This document shows positions 1 through 12,208 of a stretch of 64,000 nt of DNA, in pieces. Below the pieces are notes generated by a model. It had not been told where the DNA came from, ran no database searches, and saw only the letters and a list, made by a program, of their open reading frames with translations. The position numbers were made by a program, and so were the translations under genes. Position 1 is the stretch's first letter. Each line of letters starts with the position of its first letter. The DNA is from Neodiprion pinetum (Eukaryota; Arthropoda; Insecta; Hymenoptera; Diprionidae), in the NCBI RefSeq assembly GCF_021155775.2, contig NC_060235.2, positions 20,761,598 to 20,825,597 of the forward strand. The letters are read 5' to 3'.

Positions 1-54
1 GAAACGCGTATAAATATACGGGGGCATAAATCCCGGGCGTGCTTTTATCCCAGC

Positions 55-78
55 TGTGTGTGTGTGTGTGTGTGTGTG
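55..78. repeat. (TG)12 microsatellite
   Basis: An uninterrupted run of TG dinucleotides, about 12 copies. It is a simple repeat with no gene context. Confidence 0.95.
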
Positions 79-2146
79 CCGTGGAAGAAGATATAGGAGG
101 GATCGCCCCTCGCGCTCATCGAAGGGCGTCGCGACGCGCCGCGTCGGAAGCGCAAGAAACACGATAACCGGAACTAACGCTTGTTTTAATTGAAAGGCAA
201 AACAATGCTACGCATGCAGCAACGGCGGGGAGGGGCCAAGTTTATTATCGTTAATATGGCAATGAAATAAATCACAAACCCACCGCGAGTTGCCCGCTAA
301 ATACAAGGACCGGCCCTGTGTGCGATGCTTGTAACGAGGGATGATAACTGCGTCCGGTTTTCCTAAGGCGAACGGCGGTCGGGGAGTAAATTCAATGAAT
401 TCCAATTCCCCAAGGAGGATGATGAGTTGGAAACAAAGGTCGTCAATCGCCCAATGAGTATTCGTTATATGGATCTATCAGAATGCTGCAGCGATGATTA
501 TTCGAAAATTGCAACTTGACAAAAAGAAAAAAAAAAAGAAAAATACTCGAATCATAAAATAGAGCTTGTATGACATGAATATTTTTCAATTTGGAAGACG
601 GTTTGTAAATTGTGAACAATTTGTGGAGATTCGATTGACTTTACCTCACGATTGCTTGTGTTATTTGTTTATTTGTTAATTTTTTTCGAATAAACTGTTT
701 GTGCCAGATTCACTGGAACAGAATTCTACTTTTTTCATTAAAAGTTTAACGACAACAACCCCATCGGGAAAGAAAGTTTTCGAGTTTCGTTGCAGTGAAT
801 ATAATTTTCTGAATTAAATGAGCAATTGGGTAGTGAAATTTAAGATACATAGTAAATTTTAGTCGGATTTAAAACAATTTGAAACGAATAATCAATGTCT
901 AAGCAATTGTACATCATCCCTCGGACTTTTTTTTTCTCACGTTTTTCAGAAAATCCCATTAATTTATTAATTATCGCGAGATGTTTATTAAGATTTCCAA
1001 AAGTTGGATCGGTACATAAATAGACAAACGTATGATTTCGACGTCGGAACTTTTATAAATACTTCTGTAATTCGTCGTTCCGAAAATATTATTTTAAAAT
1101 TTGATGCGGTAAGAAAACCATGGGCAAATAATTCGTTTAAAAAATCTTTCGCATATTTGGACCAAATTTTGTATATTTCGTTAACATATAGCTGTAAAAT
1201 TAAACACGCATCACTCACATAGTGAAAATTCCTTGTTACATGTGGCCGTTTCTGAATAGCGGATATTGAATTTTTGCCGAATCAAAAGCTCTTCTAAATA
1301 ATGAATGGTTTCGGGAAAATCGAGTAAAAAAAGATTCAAACCCGAATTGACGGTTATTCATGTATCTGGCACAATTTTGAAATTCGAATTTTGAATAATA
1401 ATGCAATTCAATTCAGAGCCCCCTGAAAATCTCTCGTGCATCTGTTTTTAGGCGATTGAAGTGGAATGGTCTGTACACAAGCAATGATTTCCGCCGGATT
1501 AGAGAGAAGAGAGTAAATTAAATAAAAAATTAAAAAAGAAACATAGAAAAACCACGTTCAATCGATGACTACATTTTAATTTTTTCTCTTCACTCTCCCG
1601 TTGTTTAAAAAGCAATTAATCACCGATTTCCCGATTTTATACCGACGTCAGTTAACCTTTTTCATCAAAGGACGGTATACAGAATGCACAGCGATTCGAA
1701 TAGCGATTGTAGTTACACTAAAATCGATTATACGTCACTCTCAACGTCAGCGTCACACTTGCTATGCACCATGGATACGTTCGCGTCGTCGGTTATTATT
1801 GTCATCGGACCGTTAGTCCCGACCGCATATTAAAGTGCTTCGTACTTCTTTTCCACGTGAATAATTCATGCTAGCACAAATTCAAACGTGAAAACACCTC
1901 GCGAGTTACGATTGCAAGCACATTTTTCTATACGATATTCTAATTCACTGTCTACATTAAAAAAAGAAAATAATAAAGTGATTTATATAAGAAAAGATTT
2001 ATAAAAGAAAGATTATATAAGAATCGTTTTAATCGACACGTTATGGTATTACGATGGAATTTCAAGAATAATTCACACCCAAGGCACGAAAGAGATTAAG
2101 AAAATTTTCGAAACTACAGAATTGTGTTATTCGTATTGAGAAACAA

Positions 2147-2167
2147 TTTTTTTTTTTTTTTTTTTTT
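2147..2167. repeat. poly-T tract
   Basis: A run of 21 T. It could be the poly-A tail of an old minus-strand retrocopy, but no recognisable retroelement sequence lies next to it, so I treat it as a simple homopolymer. Confidence 0.85.
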
Positions 2168-2997
2168 ACCATTTGATAAATAAATGACGGATTTTAATTT
2201 TTACAATCGATCAGAAACTGAGGAATACGTTGTTTAGTATAGGAAGTGGGTTTTCAACTTACGATTCTATTCACCGCGAGGCTTGCGACGTCTTCCTCAT
2301 ACTCACAAATATTCGACACGACTGACGCACTGAGGCACTGAACAAGAATCAGTTATTACCTGTCGCTCTGGGGACATAAGAGCGTAATATAAACATAAAC
2401 AGTCTAGGCTCGGACATATCGTCCTTGTGTACAATAAAGATTAGTTTTTGTACATATACACCTGTAAATGATATACATATGTATGTATGAAACCAACGTT
2501 TACACCTTAATCGCTCTTAAAATATGGAAGTTACATCTGCATTTTTTTTTCATTTCATATTTTATTGGTTTGATCTGATGTTGGTTTCTTTTTTTTTTTT
2601 TACATTGGACTAAAAAATTATACCAATTGAATGCATGCAAAAACATGTATCTAAACGTATGAAAAATAGTGAAATTCAATTGTACGTAAATTTTACAATT
2701 ATCATTTTTGACGGAAATGAGAAATATACAACCTTATTATTTTCAAACGCTGTATACTTTATGCGAATACGAGAAGCCTAAATTGATAGCGAATTTGACG
2801 TGTCAACATGAAGGCGAGGGGAGGAAATTTGATAGACAGGAAAGCTACGTACAGATTAAACCTAAATCGTGGATAGCGCGAGTAACGAAGAACCAGACTG
2901 CGAACACGTCCCAATAAGCGGGCCGTAAAAGCACAGTTTTATCTCGACTTCAGAGGGGTTTTTTCCGGGATGCTTGTAAAAGAGAGAGGAAAGAGAA

Positions 2998-3020
2998 AGA
3001 GAGAGAGAGAGAGAGAGAGA
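2998..3020. repeat. (GA)n microsatellite
   Basis: A GA dinucleotide run inside a wider purine-rich stretch, about 2980-3050. The open frame read across it is a low-complexity artefact. Confidence 0.95.
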
Positions 3021-4804
3021 ATCGCGAGAGAGAAAAAGAACAAAGAACAGAAAAAAGCTTGGGTTATATTTTACTCGTTAAAGTATGCGTATTTTTTTCC
3101 TTGCTTTTGCATTCACCTGTTTTTATACATATATACGTGCACGCGTTTTCCTTTTCTTTATTTTTCCACCCTCCTCCCTCCTTCTTGCCCCTTTAATTTG
3201 TCCTTTTATTTATCTTCTCAACCTCACCGCGAACCGCGCTCTAGATAAAACGCTGGCGTAAAACGAGAAAATAGGAGTAACGTAAAGTTTGCGTCGCTGT
3301 ACCTCAGCTGTGTAATGTGAAATTTCGTATAGATCACGTGCGTTGTACATAGGCATGGATGTACATATACATGAGGCGTTCTATACCAAACCCACGAGAG
3401 ATTTAAAAATTTCTTAAGTATGGTGTAGTGTACAAAAAAAAAAAAAAACATCTTTCATCTGATTTGAGATTTTTTGGACCACTGGTTTGATTCTTACCAC
3501 TCCCAAAAACAGGAAAATCCAATTTTCGAACGAATAATCCCAATCGATTCGCTTCGAATTTTTCTCACGAATGCTTTGCTGAAGAACAAAAATTTTGAGA
3601 TCCGGATGACAGTTGGCATGCCTTTGGTTTAGAATCTACAGATGAAAGAAGTAAGTGAAAAGTGAGAAAAAACGTATAATATCTAAATTTGTAATTTTGA
3701 AATTCACATTTCATTCGATTTTTCTCTTGGTCTTAAACTTTTAACATTTTTTTTTTTCTTCTTAGAATGCAGTGAACAGAAAAAAAATACCCTGCAGTCA
3801 ACGGAAAACACATTGATTTGAATTGATGAAAAATTTCTTTATCTCATATTTGATAAATTCAACATATTGTTTTTTTCTTTTTTCGGGCCTGTAAAAGTGA
3901 ATTAAACGCATATGACGGAAACATTATGTGACGGGTAATTTAGACGAGTTAATTTCAATTTCACATTCCGTAAATGCCATAAAACGGACCTGCTGCGGAA
4001 CCGACGGTGAAAGCGGTTGAAGAATATTTCGATGAGAGGAAAATTTGATAATTCCGTGGCTTCAAAATTAAGGTGTTGGGTACATAGTTTCACGCTCGAC
4101 CCAGGTTATAATAATTGTAATAATTATAATAAGCCTGCGACGACGACTACGTTGAGATGTGTAAAAACGGGGATGGTTTCGGGTCGTGTGGAAACGGTGA
4201 AATTAACATTTCGATCATTGCTCCCATTGTTCGCGGCATGGAATGGCTAAAACCGGGAAACCAGGGATGAGGGATCGGGCTTCGGGGTGACAGAAGAAAA
4301 AATGTTTACGAGGGCACGCAACAATTGGATGAGCGACGGCCGATGGCAATTGACGGGTTCAATTTGGCCCCGATGAATCGGAAGAGTTGAACAAACCGGT
4401 GAATTATTGACGCGCGTCGAACATCCTCCCCTCTTTCATCCCCTCTCGTCCTACGCTGAGTTAGTTACCGTCAGTTAACCGCACCTATATCCATCCCACA
4501 GATAGAGAGACAGCGGGAGGAAGAGAAAGAGAGAAAAGATTCGTTGATTTTACCGAATATGGCGACCAAATATGGCGGAAGATATTTTCTTCTTGATTTA
4601 TTGTCAATAAATGTGCTGTCGATTCACTCGATAACAATCATCGTTGTTCTGAACATTTTCTTTTTTTTTTTTTTTCCTCTGTCGAATCAGATTTCTTTGA
4701 CTGAAAAAAACCTCACTTTTATCCAAAGAAAATAGATATTGATTTGAAATAATTTTCATCAATTTCTATCTCACACCTAACATTATATTCATTTATATAC
4801 AGTG

Positions 4805-5075
4805 TGCCAAATGATTTCCATTCATTGCCAATGATTTCTCAGCGTTCTAGTTACTGATCTTTTCAACAGTTTCCAAAGTGAAATGTACTTTATAACAATT
4901 AGAAATCAATGAAAACGAGCGAAATCATGTGATAAATAAAAATTACTGGAAATCAACCTTAACGAATTGAAACCTTGCAGCAATATCCGTGATTTCTAGC
5001 ACTATGATCCATCTGATTTCTTTGAAGCTGACCATGATTTCCAGCGATTCACAATGATCCCCAACGATTTCCTCT
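4805..5075. repeat. patch of repeated TGATTTC-like motifs
   Basis: About eight copies of a loose TGATTTC / CGATTTC motif occur in roughly 270 bases. The inverse form GAAATC lies in the middle part, near 4905-4960. The mixture of orientations suggests a degraded palindromic element or internally repetitive DNA. I could not define termini or target-site duplications. Confidence 0.35.
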
Positions 5076-6496
5076 ATAATTCTGATCAAATTAGTGACGT
5101 CATTTCGATCTATTCACAGTTTTCATCTGTTCAATCTGTGACTTCCTTGAGTGAATCCCCCCACGAATTTATTCCAAAGCTCGGAAATATAGTTTGAAGT
5201 CAGATTTTGGATACCGAGTTACAGAAGAGAGTGAATTTCTTCTTCTTATAGCCGGGCCTATTACAGGTTGTACGTCATGCGACGGTGGCTTGCGGAGCAC
5301 TTCGTTACAGGGAAGACGCCGAATTTTTCTCTATTCTTTACCCTCGCCCTCGCCTTTACCCTTAACCTTACACCCTCGCGCGTCGACTCCGGCGTCTCTT
5401 ATTTCCTCTTCATCCATCTCGATTTACCGCACCTTCATTCTTAGCCGAGGAGGAAGGACGAAATGAAGAATCCTCGAAATTCTCTCGCTCGCTTTCTCTC
5501 TTGAGATTATATCAGCCACGCGCCTACCACCATCTCTAAAGTCACTGCCGCCTTTTCATCCGGGAATCAAATTGATGTAGACCCATGGGGAACTACGGAA
5601 AGTGAGAAAAATATTGAACGCGGATCTTTATTGCCCCTGTCGTAACTTGGCGGTTGGGCTTATCACGCAGCAGACATCTATTTTTGCGGGGTGGGGAAAA
5701 GATCAGAATGCAAAAATTGAGAACACCCCAGAATAATTTTTGCGCATCAGGTCTTAGTCATTTTCCAAAGATTTTTACCAGTTTCAAGTATTCACTTTTT
5801 TACCGATTTTTTTTCACATTTTATGATATGTTTTGATACATCAAAAAACATTAGACCTTACGCGTCATGATTCAGCTGTTTGAGGCTTAACAACCACCAC
5901 TGATGTTTGTCCCCAAAAAATAAGGGATGAAACCTGTTGAGAAATGAATAATATTCAACTCATTTCACTGAAAACATTTGCGTCATTGTCGAGAAATCCT
6001 GAAAAATTGATTTTTGATGGTCAAGTGTTTGATTAACACGTACAAAAACCGTGTGTCGAATATTTATCGATCTATTAGAATATATCACAGAATCAATAAT
6101 CGTTCTATAATGGGAACAGGTTTAGAAATGTTTTAAGCGGTAAGCAATTTTGAGAATTTTTCGGGAATTTTCAGACCGTTCAAAGAATGTTTTAGTTGGC
6201 TAAAAAAGTTGAAAGTAGCGAAATAAAATGTAAAAAGAAACGTCCCATCACGGACCCCGTCATAAGATATTCGGAATAGAAAACACAGTTTATGAGAATT
6301 TTGTGAGAATTTTGAAAATCGTCATTTAAAAATTCTCTTCAAATATTTATAAATAATTAAGCAATTGAATAAAAAATCTGAAAAAAATTCAGGGTACTGT
6401 TTCGGGGTTGAGACAGTTGCAGAAAAAATATTTTAACAAAATCAAAAACGGTAAGGATCGGTTGAGGACGTTGGTCGGGTTCGCATGGAATTTCCC

Positions 6497-6530
6497 ATAT
6501 ACATATATATTATATATATATGTATACATG
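6497..6530. repeat. AT-dinucleotide palindrome
   Basis: Alternating A/T with a few C and G forms a self-complementary stretch of about 34 bases. It is a simple repeat. Confidence 0.8.
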
Positions 6531-7034
6531 TATTACACGTATGCAGAGCGTGAAAAATTGGTATAAAGAAAAGTCTGCAAGGATATTTCCGCGTTATGCG
6601 GGGACACGTCTCACCCGTTAAAGTAACTGGTCGTCTGGAGAAGAGACACCGAGGAGGAAGAAGAACATGTATCGCAGACTGGGCGGTGCAACGCGAACGT
6701 GTTACGAGTGCATCCTGCAGGCCGTATAACTCTCTGCGGTTATGTTGAAATTCCTCGGATCCGACGCGACGCGAAAATCATTGGATGGATACGCGGCGGT
6801 CGGTCTACTGCCTGCAGGTCCCAGGGGAACCTTTGCGGGATCCGCTTTCCGTTACCACCGGCTACATACATGCAGGCTTCGTTCACCAAGTGAATTTCAC
6901 CCAACGTTTCTATGCCTGGCACCAGCTGCTCGTCATCCCGACGTTGCAGCGGTTGGAGTTCGAACGATTACATTGCATTTGGATAATTTCATTGGCGACA
7001 AAACACGGTCGAAAATTATCACATTGGAATTAAC

Positions 7035-7412
7035 ATGGTATGTACGTACACTTGGGGAAAATGAATCTGAGACGGCTATTTTTTTTACACTGGACAGTTA
7101 TGTTGGCAACACAGAGAAACTTACAGCGCCATAGTCGGCCGAGCGGGAAACAAACTCAATCTCAATAAACGTAATATAACCCATGACCGTCGAATCTAAC
7201 CGAAGAATACCCGTCAATCTAACAAGTCGTCATCCCTGCGGTATTCTAAGGTTAGATTCGACGGTCATGGGTTATATTACGTTTATTGAGATTGAGTTTG
7301 TTTCCCGCTCGGCCGACTGTGGCGCTGTATGTCTCTCTGTGTTGCCAACATAACTGTCTAGTGTGAAAAATAACCCGTCTCAGATTCATTGTCTCCAAGT
7401 GTACATGCATGG
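7035..7412. repeat. long near-perfect palindrome (foldback element)
   Basis: Left arm (about 7035-7209) and right arm (about 7241-7412) are reverse complements over some 170 bases, separated by a ~31-base loop. The inner ~90 bp of the arms is almost identical, and the outer part carries scattered mismatches and small indels. The ends read CATGGTATGTACG on the left and, reverse-complemented, CCATGCATGTACA on the right. There is no coding capacity. It looks like a MITE or foldback transposon remnant. If transcribed, it would form a hairpin of about 170 bp. Flanking TTAA/CTAA is suggestive, but the target duplication is not clear. Confidence 0.85.
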
Positions 7413-8383
7413 CTAAAGTTTGACTCGTGTGTCCCGATTTTGGGTCTTATGTGGCTAATTCTGCTCTGTTCTAACATGTTGCAACGAATTTGTGTTCTCA
7501 CCCCTTGTACAGCCTGGCAGTCATCAAATGTTTAATCCACTGTCTTTTGTTCGGTTGCTCGATCAACCGATATCTTTGTAACAACAGTCAGTCTCGAGAC
7601 TTTAAAACGAGTAGTTCTATAAATATGTCGTATCTCTCGTTGCTTTGCTAAGTAAGCCTTTATTTAACTCGTCGTTCCCCAATCTCACACGGAGGACCCA
7701 TTTATTCATTTCTAGAGGCAATTCGTAGATTGCCCAATATTGTTGAGCGTAAGGTAGTTCTGAGATTGTACAGACCTAGACTAAGTTGCGGGTGAGCACG
7801 GGGGCTCTTTAGGCTACGACTGGCCTCTTGTGTTTGCCATTTGTCATTCTCGACATTAACCAGGTCGACTCTTTAGGTACTTTAGGAGAGTTCGACTAGC
7901 GATACAGGCATCGTGGGAACGTGGTGGTCGTGAGAAAATAATTCTTTCTCACCAATCGCAGGCCTTATGACCTTGGCACGAGTCCTCTGCGAGAAAATTC
8001 AATGGTTTCAAAACGTCAAAGCGACATCATCTACTCAATGTGATAAATAGACAAGTTCGTTACGACGGAAACTAATATATAAACTTACAAATCCGCCACG
8101 GCGACAATACGAACCAATATAGAATGACTTTACTTTTATAAAACCATAAAAAATACATCCGAATATGTGTGAAAAAATTATCTTTTTCATTCGTTGAACT
8201 ACCTGTCTAAAAACGGTGTTGGCAAACAGGAAAAGGGAATTTCTAATACAAAATATTCTAACTATTCATAATTTTTTTATGCGATAAACTATGCTGTTCA
8301 GACATGTTTCGTATTCTTATTTCTCTTATTCATGGCTTCAACCATCCAGCAGACTTTTCTTTTCTAAATATTCAGTTGATTAA
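7413..8383. other. gene-free stretch between two inverted-repeat elements
   Basis: No frame of useful length. A TATA-like string near 7619 followed by a CTTTATTTAAC stretch vaguely resembles the middle of a retrotransposon LTR, but I see no paired LTR, primer-binding site or target duplication. Confidence 0.4.
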
Positions 8384-9088
8384 AGCCAGGCGCACACGGT
8401 GCATATTTTCCTGCTGGATAGCTTGCTTGGATCCGTGATGGCAGCTGAGCAGGAAACCGTGCTTGAAAATTATGCCACTGCTGGTGCTGGTGATATCTGT
8501 CTTTAAAGTTTTCGATGATTGACTATGTGTTATTGTCGTTGCATGTTTCGATGCTGACAAGCGAGTGCAGTGCATCTACAGGTGGTGTATTTTTGGTTAA
8601 GATGCGTACAAGTTTGATAGCTGCTTATAGGCTGTGAACTCGGCATTTATTCGTTGAATACAGAAATTTGTAGCGTGAACACGAAGAGTGATAAAAAAAT
8701 CAATCATTCTCGACTATTTTTATGAACTGAAAACCATAGCACAAAATAAAAATACAGAAATGAAAAATTTCGAGACTAGCACTCTACTGAAAATTAATTT
8801 TGTGATAATTACATATTCAAAAGACCTCGCACCATGTCTCTCCGCACAGCCAAGAACGGCTCCATATTCTGCGGTTTAAGTTTCGATCACTTTCTTGCTT
8901 CGATGTATCAACAATTATTAGAATACGAGCGATTGCTGCCCGTCTTTGACGAACAACCTTTGGCGCAACGGCGTCCATCTTTGTTTAAATTGCGAAACAA
9001 GACTCAGTGCGGGCCAGCCGGCACAGCTACGAGCACGATGAACCAGCAAGCGTTTCAACTTGAAAAAATGTACCGTGTGCACCGAGCT
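8384..9088. mobile_element. non-autonomous DNA transposon, 705 bp, TTAA-flanked
   Basis: The two ends are inverted repeats. The left end begins AGCCAGGCGCACACGGT and the reverse complement of the right end begins AGCTCGGTGCACACGGT. Both continue with CAT followed by a T-rich stretch. TTAA lies directly outside each end, at 8380-8383 and 9089-9092. A TTAA duplication fits the piggyBac superfamily. A three-base TTA or TAA duplication, as in PIF/Harbinger, would give the same picture, so the family is left open. An 87-codon frame at 8834-9097 reads through the right end and matches no transposase I know. I treat the copy as non-autonomous. Confidence 0.75.
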
Positions 9089-12080
9089 TTAAAATAAGCT
9101 TCGTTGATCTCCACTTTTACAGTAGTGCATAATGGGACATTTCAAATCTGCTTTTACAATAAGCTGATGGAGATGAAACTTTGAAGCACCAGCAAATGAA
9201 CACTTGAAGTAATGCTCATCATAGTCAATGAACGGAAATACGGTACAGTATAAACTTACGACGGACATGTTTATTAGTAACTTGTCATTTGTCTAAACGA
9301 ATCAAATATTTTTCAAAAGAATATGGAATTATGTTAGCTAACCAGAATTGATGATCCCTCAGACTCCAATGTCGAGGTATAAGTTCCCTCAAACTCGCGA
9401 AAGCTCTCCTCCAATTTTGTTCTGCGTTGAAGTAAGAAATTGCAGTTGTTTCCTCCGAGTTGGACCGATGCGAATCAACATCGCATGTAGTAAACATTAG
9501 AGGGTGAATGCATCAACGAATGAACAAGATCGATAAAGATAAATAACACGAACTGATCATTGTACAAAACTTGTCTTCTGGAACGTGATGACGTGTGTCA
9601 AAAATCTGAACTGTAAGAAAGCCAAAGACAATTCGATAAGGTACATCGTAACAAACTAATAAAAATGCTTCAGGTTATAACTCCCGGTTCGCCAACCTTG
9701 GTACCTACTCCGTCTTAATTTTCGAAGCCATTACGAAAAGTAACCAGTTAGCGGTAGTATTCGAAGAGCTGCATACATACTCTCTTTGAGGAAGGTACTG
9801 TAACGAGAGTCCTTCTGCCATCCAGCGGTCGAATGGCGGCCCACGACACGTCGCGGGGATGGGTCGACGTTTGTCATGCCTGAACAAGGTGTATCGATGA
9901 CGAAAGGGGAAACTAGAAGTGTAGACGGATGACGGTCGTGTGTTAGCGCATCAGAAACCATACATAATACATACGGCAAACCTATCTCAACGACGTCGTT
10001 GACCCAACTGACGAGAGGTCATTACGTTGCGCGAGGATACGAGAACCCTCCTCTCCTCTCCTCTCCTCTCCTCTCCTCTCCTCTCCTCTCCTCTCCTCTC
10101 CTCTCCTCACCGCCTCTTCTCCGGATGATGCGTTCTCAGATTTCCACTTAATTTACCCCCGTCGCGGTCGTGGCTGTGGCTACACCCCAGCGATCTTCGT
10201 CGCTTTTGGGTCACCGGTCACGCGGCGTTCGTCCCCTCGTCATTTGCCCAAGACCGGTCGTTTTTCCCTCCCGCCTCAAGGACTCCTTACCGATCCTCGC
10301 TTCGGCGTAGGCGCACCTTATTCCATCCAATGACGTCGAGATTGAGCTCTGCTTATCTCTGCACCAGCAGTCCCAATTTCAAATACTCTTCTCAGCCACG
10401 CAGAGTCCATCTTAAAAAAGGTGCAACTTGCGCCTTCGCTATCCGCTCAGAATTCAAATTCAAAGGAGGGTCGAACCGAACTTGAAATTGGGAATTCGGA
10501 ACTCGGAACTCGGAGACACTCGTCGGTGTTCAAATGGCTGATTGTGAGTATTAGGTTCGTAACTTCAACGCAACGGAGCATTGAGACAAAATTCAACATT
10601 TTGCTACTTTCAACCGCTTTGCAGGAGCTGAGTTTTCGAAATGTTGTGTCTAGTGAACTTTCCTTGTTATGGTTTACCAAGTTTTAAAACAATCCTCAAG
10701 ATTCAAGACAGCGACTTTTTTCTAAACATCGTACGTCAACATTATAAACTCAATCAATTGATCATTTAAAAGCTTCGAGCACCTCTCTTTTGTCAAGTTT
10801 TGGGCAACTATTCCTTTAAAATTCTTTTCAAGATTTCTTACTTTGTTAGGAAATATGACTAGGCTGGAGTTCCCATAAAAATATTGTCACAAAGGGTGAA
10901 ATCACCCGTCTTACCTTCTTTTTACAGACCTAGTAATCATCATAGATAAAAGAAGTTTATAAACGTCTTATGTCTTTAAAAGGAATAAGGTTGCTGCGTC
11001 AACCAGCATTATTCTGAAAACAGTCCTGTTAAAGACTTTGAACCGAAAACACGTACTCTGCTATTAAAGCTTTTCCTCAACGTTTTATTTGCGCCTTTAA
11101 TTGGTTGTCTAAATAAGCTCACGAACCCGTATTTATTTCGTAACGTCCTAAAACGTTACAATATTATATTGATGCACTTCCATTTTTGGGAAATATCCTT
11201 ACTTCGCAACTTCAGGATTGTTTAGAATTCAATATCTAAACCACGGAACAGCAGCGCACGTTCATGTTCTGGAAAATGAACTTCTTTCAAAGTCACTCTG
11301 AAGCTGTTTTGACAATGTTTTTTTTCCTTTTTTTTCACGTACTTCAATAAGTCAATCTTAGTAAGGAAAAAATTAAACTGAATTTTATTTCTGCAATCAT
11401 TCCCGTTTCATCCAGTTACTTGAGAAACTTTCTGAACCACTAATGACAAATCTCTATTCTGCGCAATGAAGTTCACCATTCGAGGCTTTGAAAGTTTCCG
11501 ACAAATCGCGCTCGAGCTAGAGGTGAAATCGAATGAAAATATCGAGAAACAATTAGCACGTCAATCGTACTGACGATATTTGGAAAATTCAAGTGAATAT
11601 TCATCGAAATGTCCAATATACAATATTAATACACAGGAAGCTTTAGCTTGCAGTGTTGTTCAATAATCCCATGCATATTCTGTGCACTACCACGGTTTTC
11701 ATTTGTATAAATACAGCTTTAGTATTGTATTTTCCCATCAGGAAATTGTTGATTTAACAACAATATCTCGTAAGGTACGAAAGCAAAGACAGAGGTGGTG
11801 AACGGCTGTGGTTAGTATGAAATTGAAGCCTTGATTCTAGTCATATATTATTTCGTCGAACGGTTAATGCGCAGGTAGTCGAACTTTCCACGAAATGATG
11901 AATTGTAAATTACGAACGAGCATTACTCGCGTTTTGCGTTACAGCGCGTCGGTTCGCCCCGCGCCAACCACTCGACCGATATGAATTGCCTAATAATTAT
12001 TGCTCGCACCCCGGTAAGCCAGACCCCGAATTCATTTTCGATAATTCGAAAATGGCCGGTACAACAGAGAATTATGCACC
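9089..12080. other. gene-free stretch
   Basis: No supportable gene. The stretch holds a GC-richer segment around the CTCTC repeat (about 9.98-10.4 kb) and otherwise AT-rich unique DNA. Short frames at 10421-10687 (plus) and 10447-10680 (minus) overlap each other and have no recognisable content. Confidence 0.5.
10048..10107. repeat. (CTCTC)n tandem repeat
   Basis: About 12 tandem copies of the pentamer CTCTC with no interruption. The strand is pure pyrimidine, so triplex (H-DNA) formation is chemically possible. No function is shown. Confidence 0.95.

Positions 12081-12208
<128 letters not shown>

Larger units (their letters stand above)
1..4800. other. gene-free AT-rich DNA
   Basis: No supportable gene. 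The first 130 bases are GC-richer and hold a TATA-like string and a short TG repeat. The rest is AT-rich with poly-A/T runs, a GA repeat near 3.0 kb and short open frames that stop quickly in all six frames. A 3' splice-like pyrimidine tract ending TTCTTAG lies near 3750-3767 on the plus strand, with no convincing exon after it. Between roughly 4.25 and 4.55 kb the DNA becomes GC-richer without a recognisable signal. Confidence 0.6.
4801..7034. other. gene-free stretch with a GC-richer patch near 6.6-7.0 kb
   Basis: No gene recognised. The DNA is AT-rich to about 6.5 kb, with an AT palindrome at 6497-6530, then GC-richer from about 6590 to 7000. In that patch several short frames stay open on both strands at once. 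This is expected from base composition and is not evidence of coding. Confidence 0.5.

Noticed and set aside
7546..7690. Possible solo LTR (TGTT start, TATA-like string, CTTTATTTAAC, CACA end)
   Set aside because: No second LTR, target duplication or primer-binding site. The features are too common in AT-rich DNA.
8834..9097. 87-codon frame as a possible transposase fragment
   Set aside because: It runs through the element's inverted end and matches no transposase motif I know.
10048..10107. Regular spacing that could suggest a CRISPR-like array
   Set aside because: It is a pure pentamer repeat without spacers, in an animal-type sequence.
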